Positions 24,789 to 34,343 are shown, numbered from the stretch's first letter. The stretch is 64,000 nucleotides of DNA from JACVRW01 sp963813495 (GCA_963813495.1 CAWEZC010000005.1:372001-436000), one strand, 5' to 3'. Notes: generated from the sequence alone by a model not told the origin. Made by a program: numbers and translations.

Positions 24789-26509
24789 ATGGCCCTGAGC
24801 AGGGGCTCTCGGTATCGGACGGGGGCGCGGGTTGCTCGTCCTCTGCTCGCGTTCATGGTAGTGCTGTCGGTTGCCTTCGTCCCGGCGGCCGTGGCTGGGC
24901 CACCTAACGATGCGTTCGTCAACGCCGCGGTGCTGAGCAGCTTTCCGGTCGCCGTCGACGCTAAGAACGTCGGGGCGTCGGGCGAGCCGGGGAGCCCTTC
25001 ATGTATTGGCGGCTGATTGGCGGGCAGCACCCGCCGAACTCGGTGTGGTGGCGCTGGACCGCTCCGACGAGCGCTGCTGTGGCCGTGCAGGTCTGCTCGC
25101 TCGGGCCCGGCTTGTCGCCTTCCAACACTACGGTCGGTGTCTACGAGGGCGACGCGCTTGCCTCGTTGCAGCACGTGGGGAGCAGCGCCTCGGGTTTTAG
25201 TTCCCCCCGCTGTCCTGAGGGCCACGCCAGCGACCGCGTGGCGTTTTTCGCGCTCGCGGGCCACCGCTACAGCCTCGAGGTCGATTCGGCGGCGCCTGGC
25301 GGCCAGTTTCGCCTCGAAATCGTTACGGCGGGATCGCTGACCAGGAGGACGGTGCGCGTGCGGGGCGAACAACGCGCCCGCGTGGTCTACCGGACGGCCC
25401 CGAACGAACCGAATGAGGCGAGTTTCGCGCTTGACTGGGACCCAAGCGACGAGGTCTTCTTCGCAATGCCGCTGGCGCCGTATCCACCCGTCTCCTTCTG
25501 GGTCGAGTCGAGCAACGTGTCGCCCGGCCCGGGCTGCCCCGCCAGCGGCCGACAGGTAGCCATTGAATGCCCCATCCGACCGGGCCTCAAGGCGGCAGGG
25601 CCGCTGATCACGCTGGGTGGCGGCAATGACTCCGTAGCGGTGGACTATTCCCGGCCGGGAACGATCGTCATGGGAGGCGCGGGCGACGACATGATCAACG
25701 CCGGCGGCCGGGTGAACGGAGGCCCCGGGGACGATCTGATCACGGCTCGCCTTTGGGGCCAGTCCTGGATCACTGGCGGGCCGGGGAACGACTCCATCGC
25801 GGGTTCGGCCCGCAGCAACGCGATTGATCCCGGACCGGGGATCGACAGCGTATCTGCCGGTGGGGGGCGTGACGTGATACGCACCCGCGACGGCGACATC
25901 GACTACGTGTCTTGTGAGGGCACCGCGTACATCGATGGGCTCGACGAAGCGGAGTGCCCGCGCGTGCGCCGGCGCGGCGCCGCCCGCGCGATCCCCTACG
26001 AGGATCCCGGCGACGCCGGCGACGAAACACCCGGCACGTCCGCCATCGACCCCGATCCTGGCTTTATCTGGGTGAGTTGCCCCCGCGACGCACCCCGGGT
26101 CTGCGCGGGCACCGTCACCGCCAGCCGCCGCGACCGAGTCTTTCTGCGGTTGCCGTTCCGGATCAACCGCTCGGACCCGAAATCCGGCGACATAAAGGCC
26201 GTTGGGTTCCAGGTCAGCCAACGCAAGCTCCGCGCGATGGAAGGAAAAGTCAGGCTCACAGTCCGCTCCCGCGACCGCGCCGGAAAGCTCAAAACCGCAT
26301 CGGGACTATACGACGTCACCTTGTATGGCATGAACTCAGCAGGCCGATTTCCTCTTTCTCGGCGGGGAGTCCTCAACCGAAAGATTGGACGGCTTTCCCG
26401 CCGGACCGGGATTGGCAGGCACTACCGCGCCGGCACTAGACGAGAGATCACCGGTCGCCAACTGTGGCAGGCCTGTCCTCGCAGCCTGGCCTTCTCGTTG
26501 CCGTCGTAG
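24789..26509 (+). pseudogene. Secreted RTX-type calcium-binding repeat protein, one frameshift
   Basis: The first frame (ATG 24789) gives a signal peptide (LLAFMVVLSVAFVPAAVA) and PPNDAFVNAAVLSSFPVAVDAKNVGASGEPGSP, then stops at ~25017. The body continues in a second frame from ~25001: SVWWRWTAPTSAAVAVQVC, a beta-sandwich like those in secreted actinobacterial proteins, then RTX nonapeptide repeats GGAGDDMIN, GGPGDDLIT and GGPGNDSIA around 25670-25800, and a basic C-terminus. Restored, it is ~570 aa. The repeats bind calcium in the wall or outside. A single indel near 25010 separates signal peptide from body, so the product is probably not secreted unless this is a read error. Confidence 0.75.
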
Positions 26510-26570
26510 CCGTGCGGGTTCTTAGCCGGTCAGCGGGTTCTCTGCTCAGGGCTACGGGGCGCGGCCTAGG

Positions 26571-26908
26571 TGTGGTTCCTGATCACGTTGTTCATCCGGG
26601 CCTCCTTGGAGGCTGGGGGTGTCGAAGCCACCCAGACCAAGGAGGTCACCGGGTGAAGCTCCACGCTAACGCGCCGCTCGGCCCGAAGGGCAGGGCGCTG
26701 TTGGTCGGCCGGGTCGTCGATGAGGGCTGGTCGCTGGCGGAGGCGGCCGAGGCCGCCGGAGTCAGCGAGCGCACCCACAGAAAGTGGGTTCGCCGCTATC
26801 GGGGTGAGGGCGAGGCCGGCCTGGCCGACCGTTCCACGGCGCCCGCGCGGGTCGCTAGCCGAACCGACGAGCGTCGGATGGAGGCGATCGCGGCGCTGCG
26901 GCGGATAG
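26571..26908 (+). mobile_element. IS481-family insertion sequence, truncated left end
   Basis: A left terminus TGTGGTTCCTGATCACG begins at 26571. After a leader, an AAGGAGGT site precedes GTG 26653, which starts an IS481 transposase: VKLHANAPLGPKGRALLVGRVVDEGWSLAEAAEAAGVSERTHRKWVRRYRGEGEAGLADRS, i.e. the N-terminal HTH. Similarity ends near 26905 (IAALRRI), well before the DDE catalytic domain, and no right end is found before hutI ends at 26932. So it is an inactive fragment, probably produced by a deletion that also removed whatever followed hutI. Confidence 0.82.
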
Positions 26909-26931
26909 CTGGTTCGTCGTCACGGACGCGA

Positions 26932-28149
26932 TTACGCCGAACCTCCCGCGTTACTGCCGAGCCCGCTCGCGCCGCCGAGCGGGGTGCTGAACTCGACGCG
27001 GCCCGCGATCACCGTCGCGCCGACCAGGGGGACGCCCGGGCGGTACACGAGGTGCGTGTAGGAGGGGCAGTCGAGGATCACCGCGTCCGCGCGTGCGCCC
27101 GGGGCGAGCCGGCCGACGTCGTCACGCAGCAGGGCCCGCGCGCCGCCGCGGGTGGCGGCCAGGAGCGCCTCCTCGGACGTCATGCGCATGTCGCGGACGG
27201 CGAGCGCGATGCAGAACGCCATCGAGGTCGTGTAGCTCGATCCGGGGTTGCAATTGGTCGCTATGGCCACCTGGACGCCGGCGTCGATCGCCCGGCGCGC
27301 GTCGGGGTAGGGCCCGCGGGTCGAGAAGTCAGTGGCCGGAAGGAAAGTGGCGACGGTATCGCTTGCGGCGAGGGCGGTCAGGTCATCGTCGGAGAGGTAG
27401 GTGCAGTGGTCCACGGATGCCGCGCGCAGCTCCACCGCGAGACGGACGCCGGGCCCGAGGCCGAGCTGATTGCCGTGCACGCGCAGGCCGAGACCCGCGT
27501 TGCGGCCCGCCTCAAGCACGGAGCGCGACTGGTCGGCGTTGAACGCGCCCTCCTCGCAGAAGACGTCGATCCAGCGCGCGTAGGAGCGGCACGCGTCGAG
27601 CATCTCGCCGCAGACCAGCTCGACGTATTCGTCCGAGCGGCCGTCGTACTCGGGTGGCACGACGTGCGCTCCAAGGAAGGTCACGTCGTCGGTCAACTCG
27701 GCGGCGACGGCGCACGAGCGGCGCTCGACCTCCGGCTCGAGTCCGTAGCCGGACTTGATCTCCAGGTGAGTGATCCCCGCCCGCACGGCCTCGGCGCGGC
27801 GGGCGCGCGCGAGCTTCCGTAGGTCGGCCTCGGTCGCGGCCCGGGTAGCAGCGGTCGTGACCCTGATCCCGGACGCCGCGTACGGCCGGCCAGCCATCCG
27901 GGCGGCGAACTCGTCGGCGCGGTCGCCGGCGAAGACGAGATGGGTGTGGCTGTCCACGAATCCCGGGATGACGCAGCGACCGGCGGCGTCGAGCCGCTCA
28001 TCCCCGGCCGCGCCGGCCGGTGCGATCGCGGCCACCTGCTCGCCCTCGATCACGACCGCTGCGTTGCGCACCAGGCCGAGGGGCCCCTCGCCGAGCGAAG
28101 GCTCGCCCGTCACGAGAAGGCCGATGTTGTCGATGACGAGGGCGCTCAC
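26932..28149 (-). CDS. hutI: Imidazolonepropionase
   Basis: 405-residue amidohydrolase of histidine degradation, opening 4-imidazolone-5-propionate to N-formimino-L-glutamate. Metal HxH in VIPGFVDSHTHLVFAGDRADEFAARMAG, the substrate loop SGIRVTTAATR, metal Glu/His in LEIKSGYGL and FLGAHVVPPEY, RVHGNQLG, and the active-site Asp region ATNCNPGSSYTTSM are all present. Start is GTG 28149, overlapping the hutF stop by 4 bp. It is the last gene of the hut operon; an IS481 fragment lies only ~25 bp beyond its stop. Confidence 0.95.
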   Translation of the reverse strand: MSALVIDNIGLLVTGEPSLGEGPLGLVRNAAVVIEGEQVAAIAPAGAAGDERLDAAGRCVIPGFVDSHTHLVFAGDRADEFAARMAGRPYAASGIRVTTAATRAATEADLRKLARARRAEAVRAGITHLEIKSGYGLEPEVERRSCAVAAELTDDVTFLGAHVVPPEYDGRSDEYVELVCGEMLDACRSYARWIDVFCEEGAFNADQSRSVLEAGRNAGLGLRVHGNQLGLGPGVRLAVELRAASVDHCTYLSDDDLTALAASDTVATFLPATDFSTRGPYPDARRAIDAGVQVAIATNCNPGSSYTTSMAFCIALAVRDMRMTSEEALLAATRGGARALLRDDVGRLAPGARADAVILDCPSYTHLVYRPGVPLVGATVIAGRVEFSTPLGGASGLGSNAGGSA

Positions 28150-29471
28150 TCCGTGACTCTCAACGCGGCCTCGTGAAGCTCGGCAACGTCGATGCTCGTG
28201 TGGCGGCCGTCGGCGACGATCTCGCGGCCGTCCACCAATACGTGCCGGACGTCTCGAGCCGAGCCCGCGAAGACAACCGAGTCGAGCGCGTACTCGGGCG
28301 AGCTGCCGGCCAGCTGCACGCCCGTGAGCCAGACCGTCACGAGGTCCGCGCGCGCCCCGGGTTCGATGCGGCCCGCGTCGGGCCAACCGAGGCAGGCATG
28401 TCCGTCCTCGGACGCAGCCCGCATCAGGGCCGCGGCATCGTGGTGGCCGCGCTCGCCGCTCGCGAGGCGCTCGTCCAGCTCCACCGCGCGCGCTTCCTCG
28501 AAGAGGTCGATCACGGCGTGTGAGTCGCTGCCGAGCGAGAGCGAGGCGCCCGCGTCCCTCAACCGGCGCATCCGGCCGATGCCGTCGGCGAGATCGCGTT
28601 CGGTTGTTGGGCAGACGCAGCAGCACGCGCCCGCGCCACCCAGCAGGCTCACGTCCGCATCGTCGAGATGCGTGGCGTGCACGGCGGTGAAGTTCGCCCC
28701 GAGCGCGCCAGCATCGGCGAGCACGGCCGTCGGGGTGCGTCCGTAGGCGTCGAGGCATGCGCGGTTCTCGGCCGGCTGCTCGGAGACGTGCGCGTGGAGC
28801 GGCCGCACGTGCTCCGCGGCCCAGCCGGCCACTATCGCCGCGGCTTCGGGATCGACCGCGCGCATGCTGTGGATCGCGGCCCCGATCCGCACCGACTCGT
28901 CCTCGGCGAGCTCATCGACGCGATTGACCCAGGCCTCGGCGCTGCCGTCGGAGAACCGCCGCTGCGCCTTCTCCGGCGGCGCTCCGATCCCGCCGTGCAG
29001 GTAACAGCAGTCGATCAACGTGAGGCGGATTCCGGCGTCGTTGGCCGCGGCAATCAGCGCTCGGCCCATCTCATTCGGGTTGTCGTACGGCATGCCGCCG
29101 GGGCCGTGGTGGACGTAATGGAACTCTCCGACCGTCGTGATGCCGGCCAGCGCCATCTCGGCATAGGTCCCGCGTGCGAGCCCGAGGTAGTTCTCGGGGT
29201 CGAGCCGCCCGGCCACCCCGTACATCTGCTCGCGCCATGTCCAGAACGAGCCGCTCCCGTGCGTGCGGCCGCGCAGCGCGCGCTGGAAGGCGTGCGAGTG
29301 GGCGTTGGCGAGCCCTGGCAGCGTCAGCCCATCGAGGCGCCGCGCGCCCCTCGGCGGCACCTGCTCGTCGCGCGAGACTGCTGCGATCCGGCCATCCTCG
29401 ACGTCGATCACCACACCGGCCTCCGGCCGCGGCCCGCCCAGCCACGCCAGCGTGCACCAGTACGAGGTCAC
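28146..29471 (-). CDS. hutF: Formimidoylglutamate deiminase
   Basis: 441-residue amidohydrolase converting N-formimino-L-glutamate to N-formyl-L-glutamate plus ammonia, so this is the two-step HutF route. Family features: LPGLANAHSHAFQRALRGRTHG with the metal HxH, FWTWREQMY, TTVGEFHYVHHGPGG, HVSEQPAEN, HATHLDD, CPTTERDLADG and GSDSHAVIDLFEEAR. Start GTG 29471 overlaps the upstream deformylase-family stop (29468-29471). Its product needs a deformylase (HutG or equivalent) to yield glutamate; no intact one is found in the window. Confidence 0.95.
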   Translation of the reverse strand: MTSYWCTLAWLGGPRPEAGVVIDVEDGRIAAVSRDEQVPPRGARRLDGLTLPGLANAHSHAFQRALRGRTHGSGSFWTWREQMYGVAGRLDPENYLGLARGTYAEMALAGITTVGEFHYVHHGPGGMPYDNPNEMGRALIAAANDAGIRLTLIDCCYLHGGIGAPPEKAQRRFSDGSAEAWVNRVDELAEDESVRIGAAIHSMRAVDPEAAAIVAGWAAEHVRPLHAHVSEQPAENRACLDAYGRTPTAVLADAGALGANFTAVHATHLDDADVSLLGGAGACCCVCPTTERDLADGIGRMRRLRDAGASLSLGSDSHAVIDLFEEARAVELDERLASGERGHHDAAALMRAASEDGHACLGWPDAGRIEPGARADLVTVWLTGVQLAGSSPEYALDSVVFAGSARDVRHVLVDGREIVADGRHTSIDVAELHEAALRVTE

Positions 29472-30045
29472 GAGCCGACCCGCTCCACGAGCCGGCGCGC
29501 GCGCTCGGTGAATGCGTCGTGGTGGAAACGCTCGAACTGACCGCGGGTGCGCAGCGTGCTCCGATCGGTGACCCTGTCGACGAACAGCGTGCCGTCGAGA
29601 TGGTCGAGCTCGTGCTGGAGGGTCCCGGCCGTCAGCCCCTGCCTGACCTCGTCGTGCTCGGCTCGCTCGCGGTCGAGGCAGCGCAGGCGGATGTTCACGT
29701 GACGCGGAGCTCGCCGCGCAGGCCCGACACCGACAGGCGGCCCTGGTTGATCTGCGCGATCTCATCGTCGAGCGGCTCGATTAGCGGGTGGACGATCACG
29801 GTGAGCGGGATCGGCGGCTTGTAGGGGTCGCGCAGGTTGCCTGCCTCACCTCCACGACCGCGATCCACACGGGTCTCGGTTACCTGGTTGGCGGCGAACC
29901 CGGCGCCGTCGCGGCTCGCATTGTCTCGACCATGTCGTCGATCAGCCGCTGAACGTTTCGCGAGCGAAGCTCGCCGGGGCGTCACCTCCCATGCCCGTTC
30001 GCGCAGGACGGGATGGCCGATCTCGACGATCTCGCGCCGGCTCAC
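29468..30045 (-). pseudogene. Peptide-deformylase-family gene, heavily frameshifted
   Basis: Starts at GTG 30045 inside the hutU stop and ends in the hutF start, so it once fitted the operon exactly. Deformylase segments recur in alternating frames: SRREIVEIGHPVLRERAWEVTP, then VQRLIDDMVETMRAA in another frame, back to GAGFAANQV (motif 1), then VWIAVVEV, then DPYKPPIPLTVIVHPLIEPLDD. Motif 2 reads INQGRLSV instead of EGCLS, so the metal-binding Cys is Arg. After a further shift (~29697), QHELDHLDGTLFVDR (motif 3) is intact. At least five shifts and the lost Cys make it non-functional. Its operon position suggests it once deformylated N-formylglutamate; that is inference. Confidence 0.85.
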
Positions 30046-31703
30046 TCGTCGTGCTCGCGCATCGGGATGCGCACCTGGCGCTCTTTCGCGACCTCGATCG
30101 CTCGCTCGTAGCCCGCGTCGACGTGGCGCATCACGCCGGTGCCGGGATCGGCGGTTAGCACGCGGTCGAGCTTCTCGGCGGCGAGCTTGGAGCCATCGGC
30201 CACGCACACCATGCCCGCGTGGATCGAACGCCCGATCCCCACGCCGCCGCCGTCGTGAATGCTGACCCAAGAGGCCCCGGCGGCGGTGTTGACGAGTGCG
30301 TTCAGCAGCGGCCAGTCGGCGATCGCATCCGACCCGTCGAGCATCGATTCGGTCTCGCGGTATGGCGAGGCGACCGAGCCCGAGTCCAGGTGATCGCGTC
30401 CGATCACGATCGGCGCACGCAGCTCACCACTCCGGACCATCTCGTTGAAGCGGAGTCCCAGCCGGCGACGCTCGCCGTACCCAAGCCAGCAGATTCGCGC
30501 GGGCAGCCCCTGGAATGCGATGCGTTCGCCCGCCATCCGGATCCAGCGGGCGAGGCTCTCGTCCGCGGGGAACTCCTCGAGCACGGCGCGATCGGTGGCC
30601 GCGATGTCCTCCGGATCGCCGGAGAGCGCCACCCAGCGGAACGGCCCCCTGCCCTCGCAGAACAGCGGCCGTATGTAGGCCGGGACGAAGCCGGGGTAGT
30701 CGAAGGCGCGCTCGAAGCCGCCCAGCTTCGCCTCGGCGCGCAGGCTGTTGCCGTAGTCGAAGACCTCCGCGCCGGCGTCCATGAAGCCGACCATCGCGAA
30801 GCAGTGGGCGGCCGCCGAGAGGCGCGCGCGGCGGACGTACTCCTCGGGATCGTCCCGCCGCAGCGTGTCCGCCTCGGCGAGCGTCAGGCCGGCGGGCACG
30901 TACCCCACCAGTGGGTCGTGCGCGCTCGTCTGGTCGGTCACGACGTCCGCCTCGAGACCCTGGCGGAGCAGCTCGGGGAGCACCTCGGCTGCGTTCGCGC
31001 AAAGGCCGACGCTGAGCGCGCGTCGTTCCTGCTTGGCGCGCAGGCAACGCTCGACCGCGTCCGCGAGATCGTCCGCCTCCTCGTCGAGGTAGCGGGTTTC
31101 GAGCCGGCGGCGGATGCGATCGCGGTCGATCTCCACGCACAACGCGACTCCCTCGTTCATCGTCACTGCGAGCGGCTGGGCCCCGCCCATTCCACCGAGG
31201 CCGGCGGTGAGGGTGACCGTGCCGGCCAGCGAGCCGCCGAAGCGCCGGCGGGCGATCTCCGCAAAGCACTCGTACGTGCCCTGCACGATTCCCTGACTGC
31301 CGATGTAGATCCACGAGCCCGCCGTCATCTGGCCGTACATCGTCAGCCCGAGCGCCTCGAGCCGGCGGAAAACGTCCCAGTTGGCCCACTCCCCGACGAG
31401 GTTGGAGTTCGCGATCAGCACGCGCGGCGCCCACTCGTGCGTGCGGAACACGCCCACGGGCTTCCCGGACTGGACGAGCATCGTCTCGTCGTCCGCGAGC
31501 GTTCGCAGCGTGCGGACAATGGCCTCGAACGCCTCCCAGGAGCGGGCCGCCCGACCGGTTCCGCCGTACACGACGAGCTCGTCCGGCCGCTCGGCCACGT
31601 CCGGGTCGAGGTTGTTCATCACCATACGCAGCGCGGCCTCCTGAGCCCAACCGCGGCACGATCGCTCGGTGCCGCGTGGGGCGTGGACGGTCCTCAGGCT
31701 CAC
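30042..31703 (-). CDS. hutU: Urocanate hydratase
   Basis: 553 residues, the normal size for urocanase, which adds water to urocanate to give imidazolonepropionate using tightly bound NAD. Highly conserved blocks are present: AALRMVMNNLDPDVAE, VYGGTGRAAR, QSGKPVGVF, WEPRxLIANSNLVG-like region (WAPRVLIANSNLVGEWANW), GQMTAGSWIYIGSQGI, LTAGLGGMGGAQPLA, and the NAD/active-site end GIGRSIHAGMVCVADGS. Start GTG 31703 overlaps the hutH stop by 4 bp; the stop overlaps the deformylase remnant start. Second gene of the hut operon. Confidence 0.96.
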   Translation of the reverse strand: MSLRTVHAPRGTERSCRGWAQEAALRMVMNNLDPDVAERPDELVVYGGTGRAARSWEAFEAIVRTLRTLADDETMLVQSGKPVGVFRTHEWAPRVLIANSNLVGEWANWDVFRRLEALGLTMYGQMTAGSWIYIGSQGIVQGTYECFAEIARRRFGGSLAGTVTLTAGLGGMGGAQPLAVTMNEGVALCVEIDRDRIRRRLETRYLDEEADDLADAVERCLRAKQERRALSVGLCANAAEVLPELLRQGLEADVVTDQTSAHDPLVGYVPAGLTLAEADTLRRDDPEEYVRRARLSAAAHCFAMVGFMDAGAEVFDYGNSLRAEAKLGGFERAFDYPGFVPAYIRPLFCEGRGPFRWVALSGDPEDIAATDRAVLEEFPADESLARWIRMAGERIAFQGLPARICWLGYGERRRLGLRFNEMVRSGELRAPIVIGRDHLDSGSVASPYRETESMLDGSDAIADWPLLNALVNTAAGASWVSIHDGGGVGIGRSIHAGMVCVADGSKLAAEKLDRVLTADPGTGVMRHVDAGYERAIEVAKERQVRIPMREHDE

Positions 31704-33250
31704 TCGAGGCTCCCGATCGCGCCCTCGACCGCCTCGAGCAGGACGTCCGAGCCGAGCAGCGCCTCGGCCTCCGCCAGCTCCGGAGCCAGCCAGCGGTCCG
31801 GGCCGGGGCCGGGAATGGCCTCCCGCACGGCGGCGTGCGCGGCCGCCGTGCCTGGCCCCGGTTGGAGCGGGGCGCGCAGATCGAGCGCACGCGCCGCGCA
31901 GGTAAGCTCCACCGCCAGGATGCGGCCGAGGTTGGCGACCACGGTGCGCAGCTTGCGGGCGCCGCCCCAGCCCATCGAGACATGGTCTTCCTGCATGGCG
32001 CTCGTGGGCAGCGAGTCGGCGCTCGCCGGGACGCAGAGGCGGCGGTTCTCGGCCACCATCGCCGCCTGGGTGTAGTGGGCGAGCATCAGCCCGGAGTTGA
32101 CCCCGGCATCCTCGGTGAGGAACGGCGGCAGGCCGTACGAGCGGCTCGGATCGAGCATGCGGTCTGTGCGGCGCTCGGCGATCGCGCCGACCTCGGCGGC
32201 CGCGATCGTCAGGAAGTCGCAGGCAAGCGCTAGCGGGGCGCCGTGAAAGTTGCCGCACGACTCCACGCGGCCGTCGGCCAACACCACCGGATTGTCGATG
32301 GCCGAGCGCAGCTCCGCGGCAGCCACGGTGTTGACGTAGCTCCACGTATCGCGCGTGGCCCCGTTCACCTGCGGAGCACAGCGCACCGAGTACGCATCCT
32401 GCACGCGCGGATCGTCGTAGCGGTGGCTCGCCACGATTTCGGAGCCGGCGAGCAGCCGCGTCAGATTGGCGGCACTGCGCGCCTGGCCGGGCTGGGGGCG
32501 CATGGCCACGAGGTCGGCAGCGAAGGCGCGGTCCGTGCCGAGCAGCGCCTCCGTCGACATGGCCGCCGTGACGTCCGCCACCTTGAGCAGCCTGCTTACG
32601 TCGTGGAGGGCCAGCAGCAGCATCCCGAGAATGCCGTCCGTGCCGTTGATCAGAGCGAGGCCCTCCTTGGCGGTCAGCGTGAGCGGCTCGAACGACACCG
32701 CGGCGAGCCCCTCGGCCGCTGGCACGCGCTCACCCGCGGCCGTCCAGACCTCGCCCTCGCCCATCAAGGCCAGGCCACAGTGAGCGAGCGGAGCGAGATC
32801 ACCGCTCGCCCCGAGCGAGCCGTGCTCGGGGACCACAGGGTCGAGTTTGGCCGCCAGCAGAGCGAGCATGGTGTCGGCGACGATCGGGCGGGCCCCCGAG
32901 CGGCCCATCGCCAGGGAGCGGGCGCGGAGAAACATCATCGCGCGCACCGCCTCACGTTCGACCGGCGGGCCCATGCCCGCCGCGTGCGAGCGGATCAAGG
33001 CACGCTGAAGCTCCTCGCGCCGCTCCGGCGGGACCCAGGTGCCGGCCAGCGAGCCGAAGCCGGTCGACACGCCGTAGACCGGCCGCTCCGAGGCGGCGAG
33101 CCGCTCGACCACGGCCGCGCCTTCGGCCATGGCGGCGCGTGCCTCGTCCGACAGTCGCGCCGCCGCTCCATGGCGGGCCACGGCGACAACGTCGGCCGGC
33201 TCGACCCGGTCGCCGGTTAGCTCGATTGTCGCCGTTTGCATCACGGCCAT
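31700..33250 (-). CDS. hutH: Histidine ammonia-lyase
   Basis: 516 residues; removes ammonia from L-histidine to give urocanate, the first step of the pathway. The MIO cofactor forms from Ala-Ser-Gly at 148-150 in GSLGASGDLAPLAH. The catalytic Tyr is in VYGVSTGFGSL, and QDAYSVRCAPQV, SAIDNPVV and SCGNFHG are further signatures. ATG 33250 is used; ATG 33241 is in frame and equally possible, with no clear ribosome binding site for either. First gene of the hut operon. Its upstream region abuts a broken PNPOx-type gene, and I see no HutC-type operator. Confidence 0.96.
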   Translation of the reverse strand: MAVMQTATIELTGDRVEPADVVAVARHGAAARLSDEARAAMAEGAAVVERLAASERPVYGVSTGFGSLAGTWVPPERREELQRALIRSHAAGMGPPVEREAVRAMMFLRARSLAMGRSGARPIVADTMLALLAAKLDPVVPEHGSLGASGDLAPLAHCGLALMGEGEVWTAAGERVPAAEGLAAVSFEPLTLTAKEGLALINGTDGILGMLLLALHDVSRLLKVADVTAAMSTEALLGTDRAFAADLVAMRPQPGQARSAANLTRLLAGSEIVASHRYDDPRVQDAYSVRCAPQVNGATRDTWSYVNTVAAAELRSAIDNPVVLADGRVESCGNFHGAPLALACDFLTIAAAEVGAIAERRTDRMLDPSRSYGLPPFLTEDAGVNSGLMLAHYTQAAMVAENRRLCVPASADSLPTSAMQEDHVSMGWGGARKLRTVVANLGRILAVELTCAARALDLRAPLQPGPGTAAAHAAVREAIPGPGPDRWLAPELAEAEALLGSDVLLEAVEGAIGSLE

Positions 33251-33272
33251 TCGATCACATCGCCGCGCGCTG

Positions 33273-33620
33273 TTAGTGGGAGACCAAGCGGGTGGGTGAC
33301 CCGGTGAAGTCGTCGTGCGCGATGCCAAAAGCCCAGGCCCGGCCAGACCCGAATCGTCGCGTGCGCCGCCAGGAAGTCGACCGTGATGCCCGTACTTGGC
33401 GTTCATCAGATCGGCGACGCGCGCGATCTCGTCCCGCCCTTGCACGACGTCCGCGCCGCCCTCGATGACCACGTTCCGCACCTTGCGCGACCGGAGACCG
33501 CTGCTGAACCAAAGCGCCTCCCCGTCCCACACGCTCCGACCAGGCATCGAGTGAGGGCGGCCGTCGGGCCAAGGGCTCGTCACGTGATCGAGACCATGAA
33601 AACCCTGGGCTTTGTGAGCG
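33273..33620 (-). pseudogene. Pyridoxamine-5'-phosphate-oxidase-fold protein, decayed
   Basis: On the minus strand, HVTSPWPDGRPHSMPGRSVWDGEALWFSSGLRSRKVRN reads as the start of a small flavin/F420-binding PNPOx-type protein. The next expected ~20 residues are missing, and the sequence resumes with VVIEGGADVVQGRDEIARVADLMNAKYG. After a frameshift the end RAWAFGIAHDDFTGSPTR appears in another frame. An internal deletion plus shifts make this a pseudogene. It lies directly upstream of hutH and may have displaced or contain the hut promoter. Confidence 0.65.
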
Positions 33621-34343
33621 CGAGTTGGCCTGAGGACGTTGGAGGCCCGCCGCCGCACCGGAGTCCAAGGCCCTTCCGGCGGGTACCCGATTGGCTGCTG
33701 AAGCTGGCGGGGAAGGTCGCCAGGTTCGTCTTCAAGTCGTCGAGTGCGCGATGGCCTCATTGGCCTTCGTAGGCGTCACGGCGGTCGCTGTCGGGGTCTC
33801 GCTATCCCCGCAAGTGAGCTTCGAGTTCCCAACCGATATAGCCACCCGCCATGAGGAATGGCAGCGTGCCCGGACGTTCTTGGGCGGCATGCTCGCCGAA
33901 CTCGGTGAGAACGTGTTCTCGTCCTAGTTGACAGGACACCAGCGAGCGCCATCGTCGGACGAAATCGCGAAGGGGTGGGATCGGTCCTTGGGAGCGAAGC
34001 TCCGGATCAGGGGAGCGATATTTGACCTCTCACCGGCACGCCTGACAGGCTCGCGCGCTTCCCACACATCCCAACAAGGACGCTCCTCGGACATCACTGG
34101 CGCGCCCGCTCCGGTGGGAAAGCAGGCAGCACCGTCCACACTGACGAGACGGTTGATCCGGACGAGTTCCGGCTTTCCGGGCTGGCTAGCCGCCCGGCTC
34201 GCGCATTGCCAGCGAGAAGCGGGCGTGAGCCGACCCGGCGGCGGCCATCGAGACGCTCGTTCAGGCCGCGACGCCGGCCGATCGCTGCGCGCTCCTCGTG
34301 ACCAAGTCCCGCGGCCGGTCAGGGGCTCGTTGTTGCGACGTGG
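33621..34343. other. About 0.7 kb without a supported gene
   Basis: Small frames only (for example + 33691-33927), with no family resemblance or start signals I trust. Probably decayed island DNA. Confidence 0.5.

Noticed and set aside
30219..32075. Long + strand open frame opposite hutU/hutH
   Set aside because: Antisense to two textbook enzymes with full family signatures; composition is shadow-like.
33691..33927. 78-codon + strand frame
   Set aside because: Possible start but no ribosome binding site, no family resemblance, and it lies in a decayed stretch.
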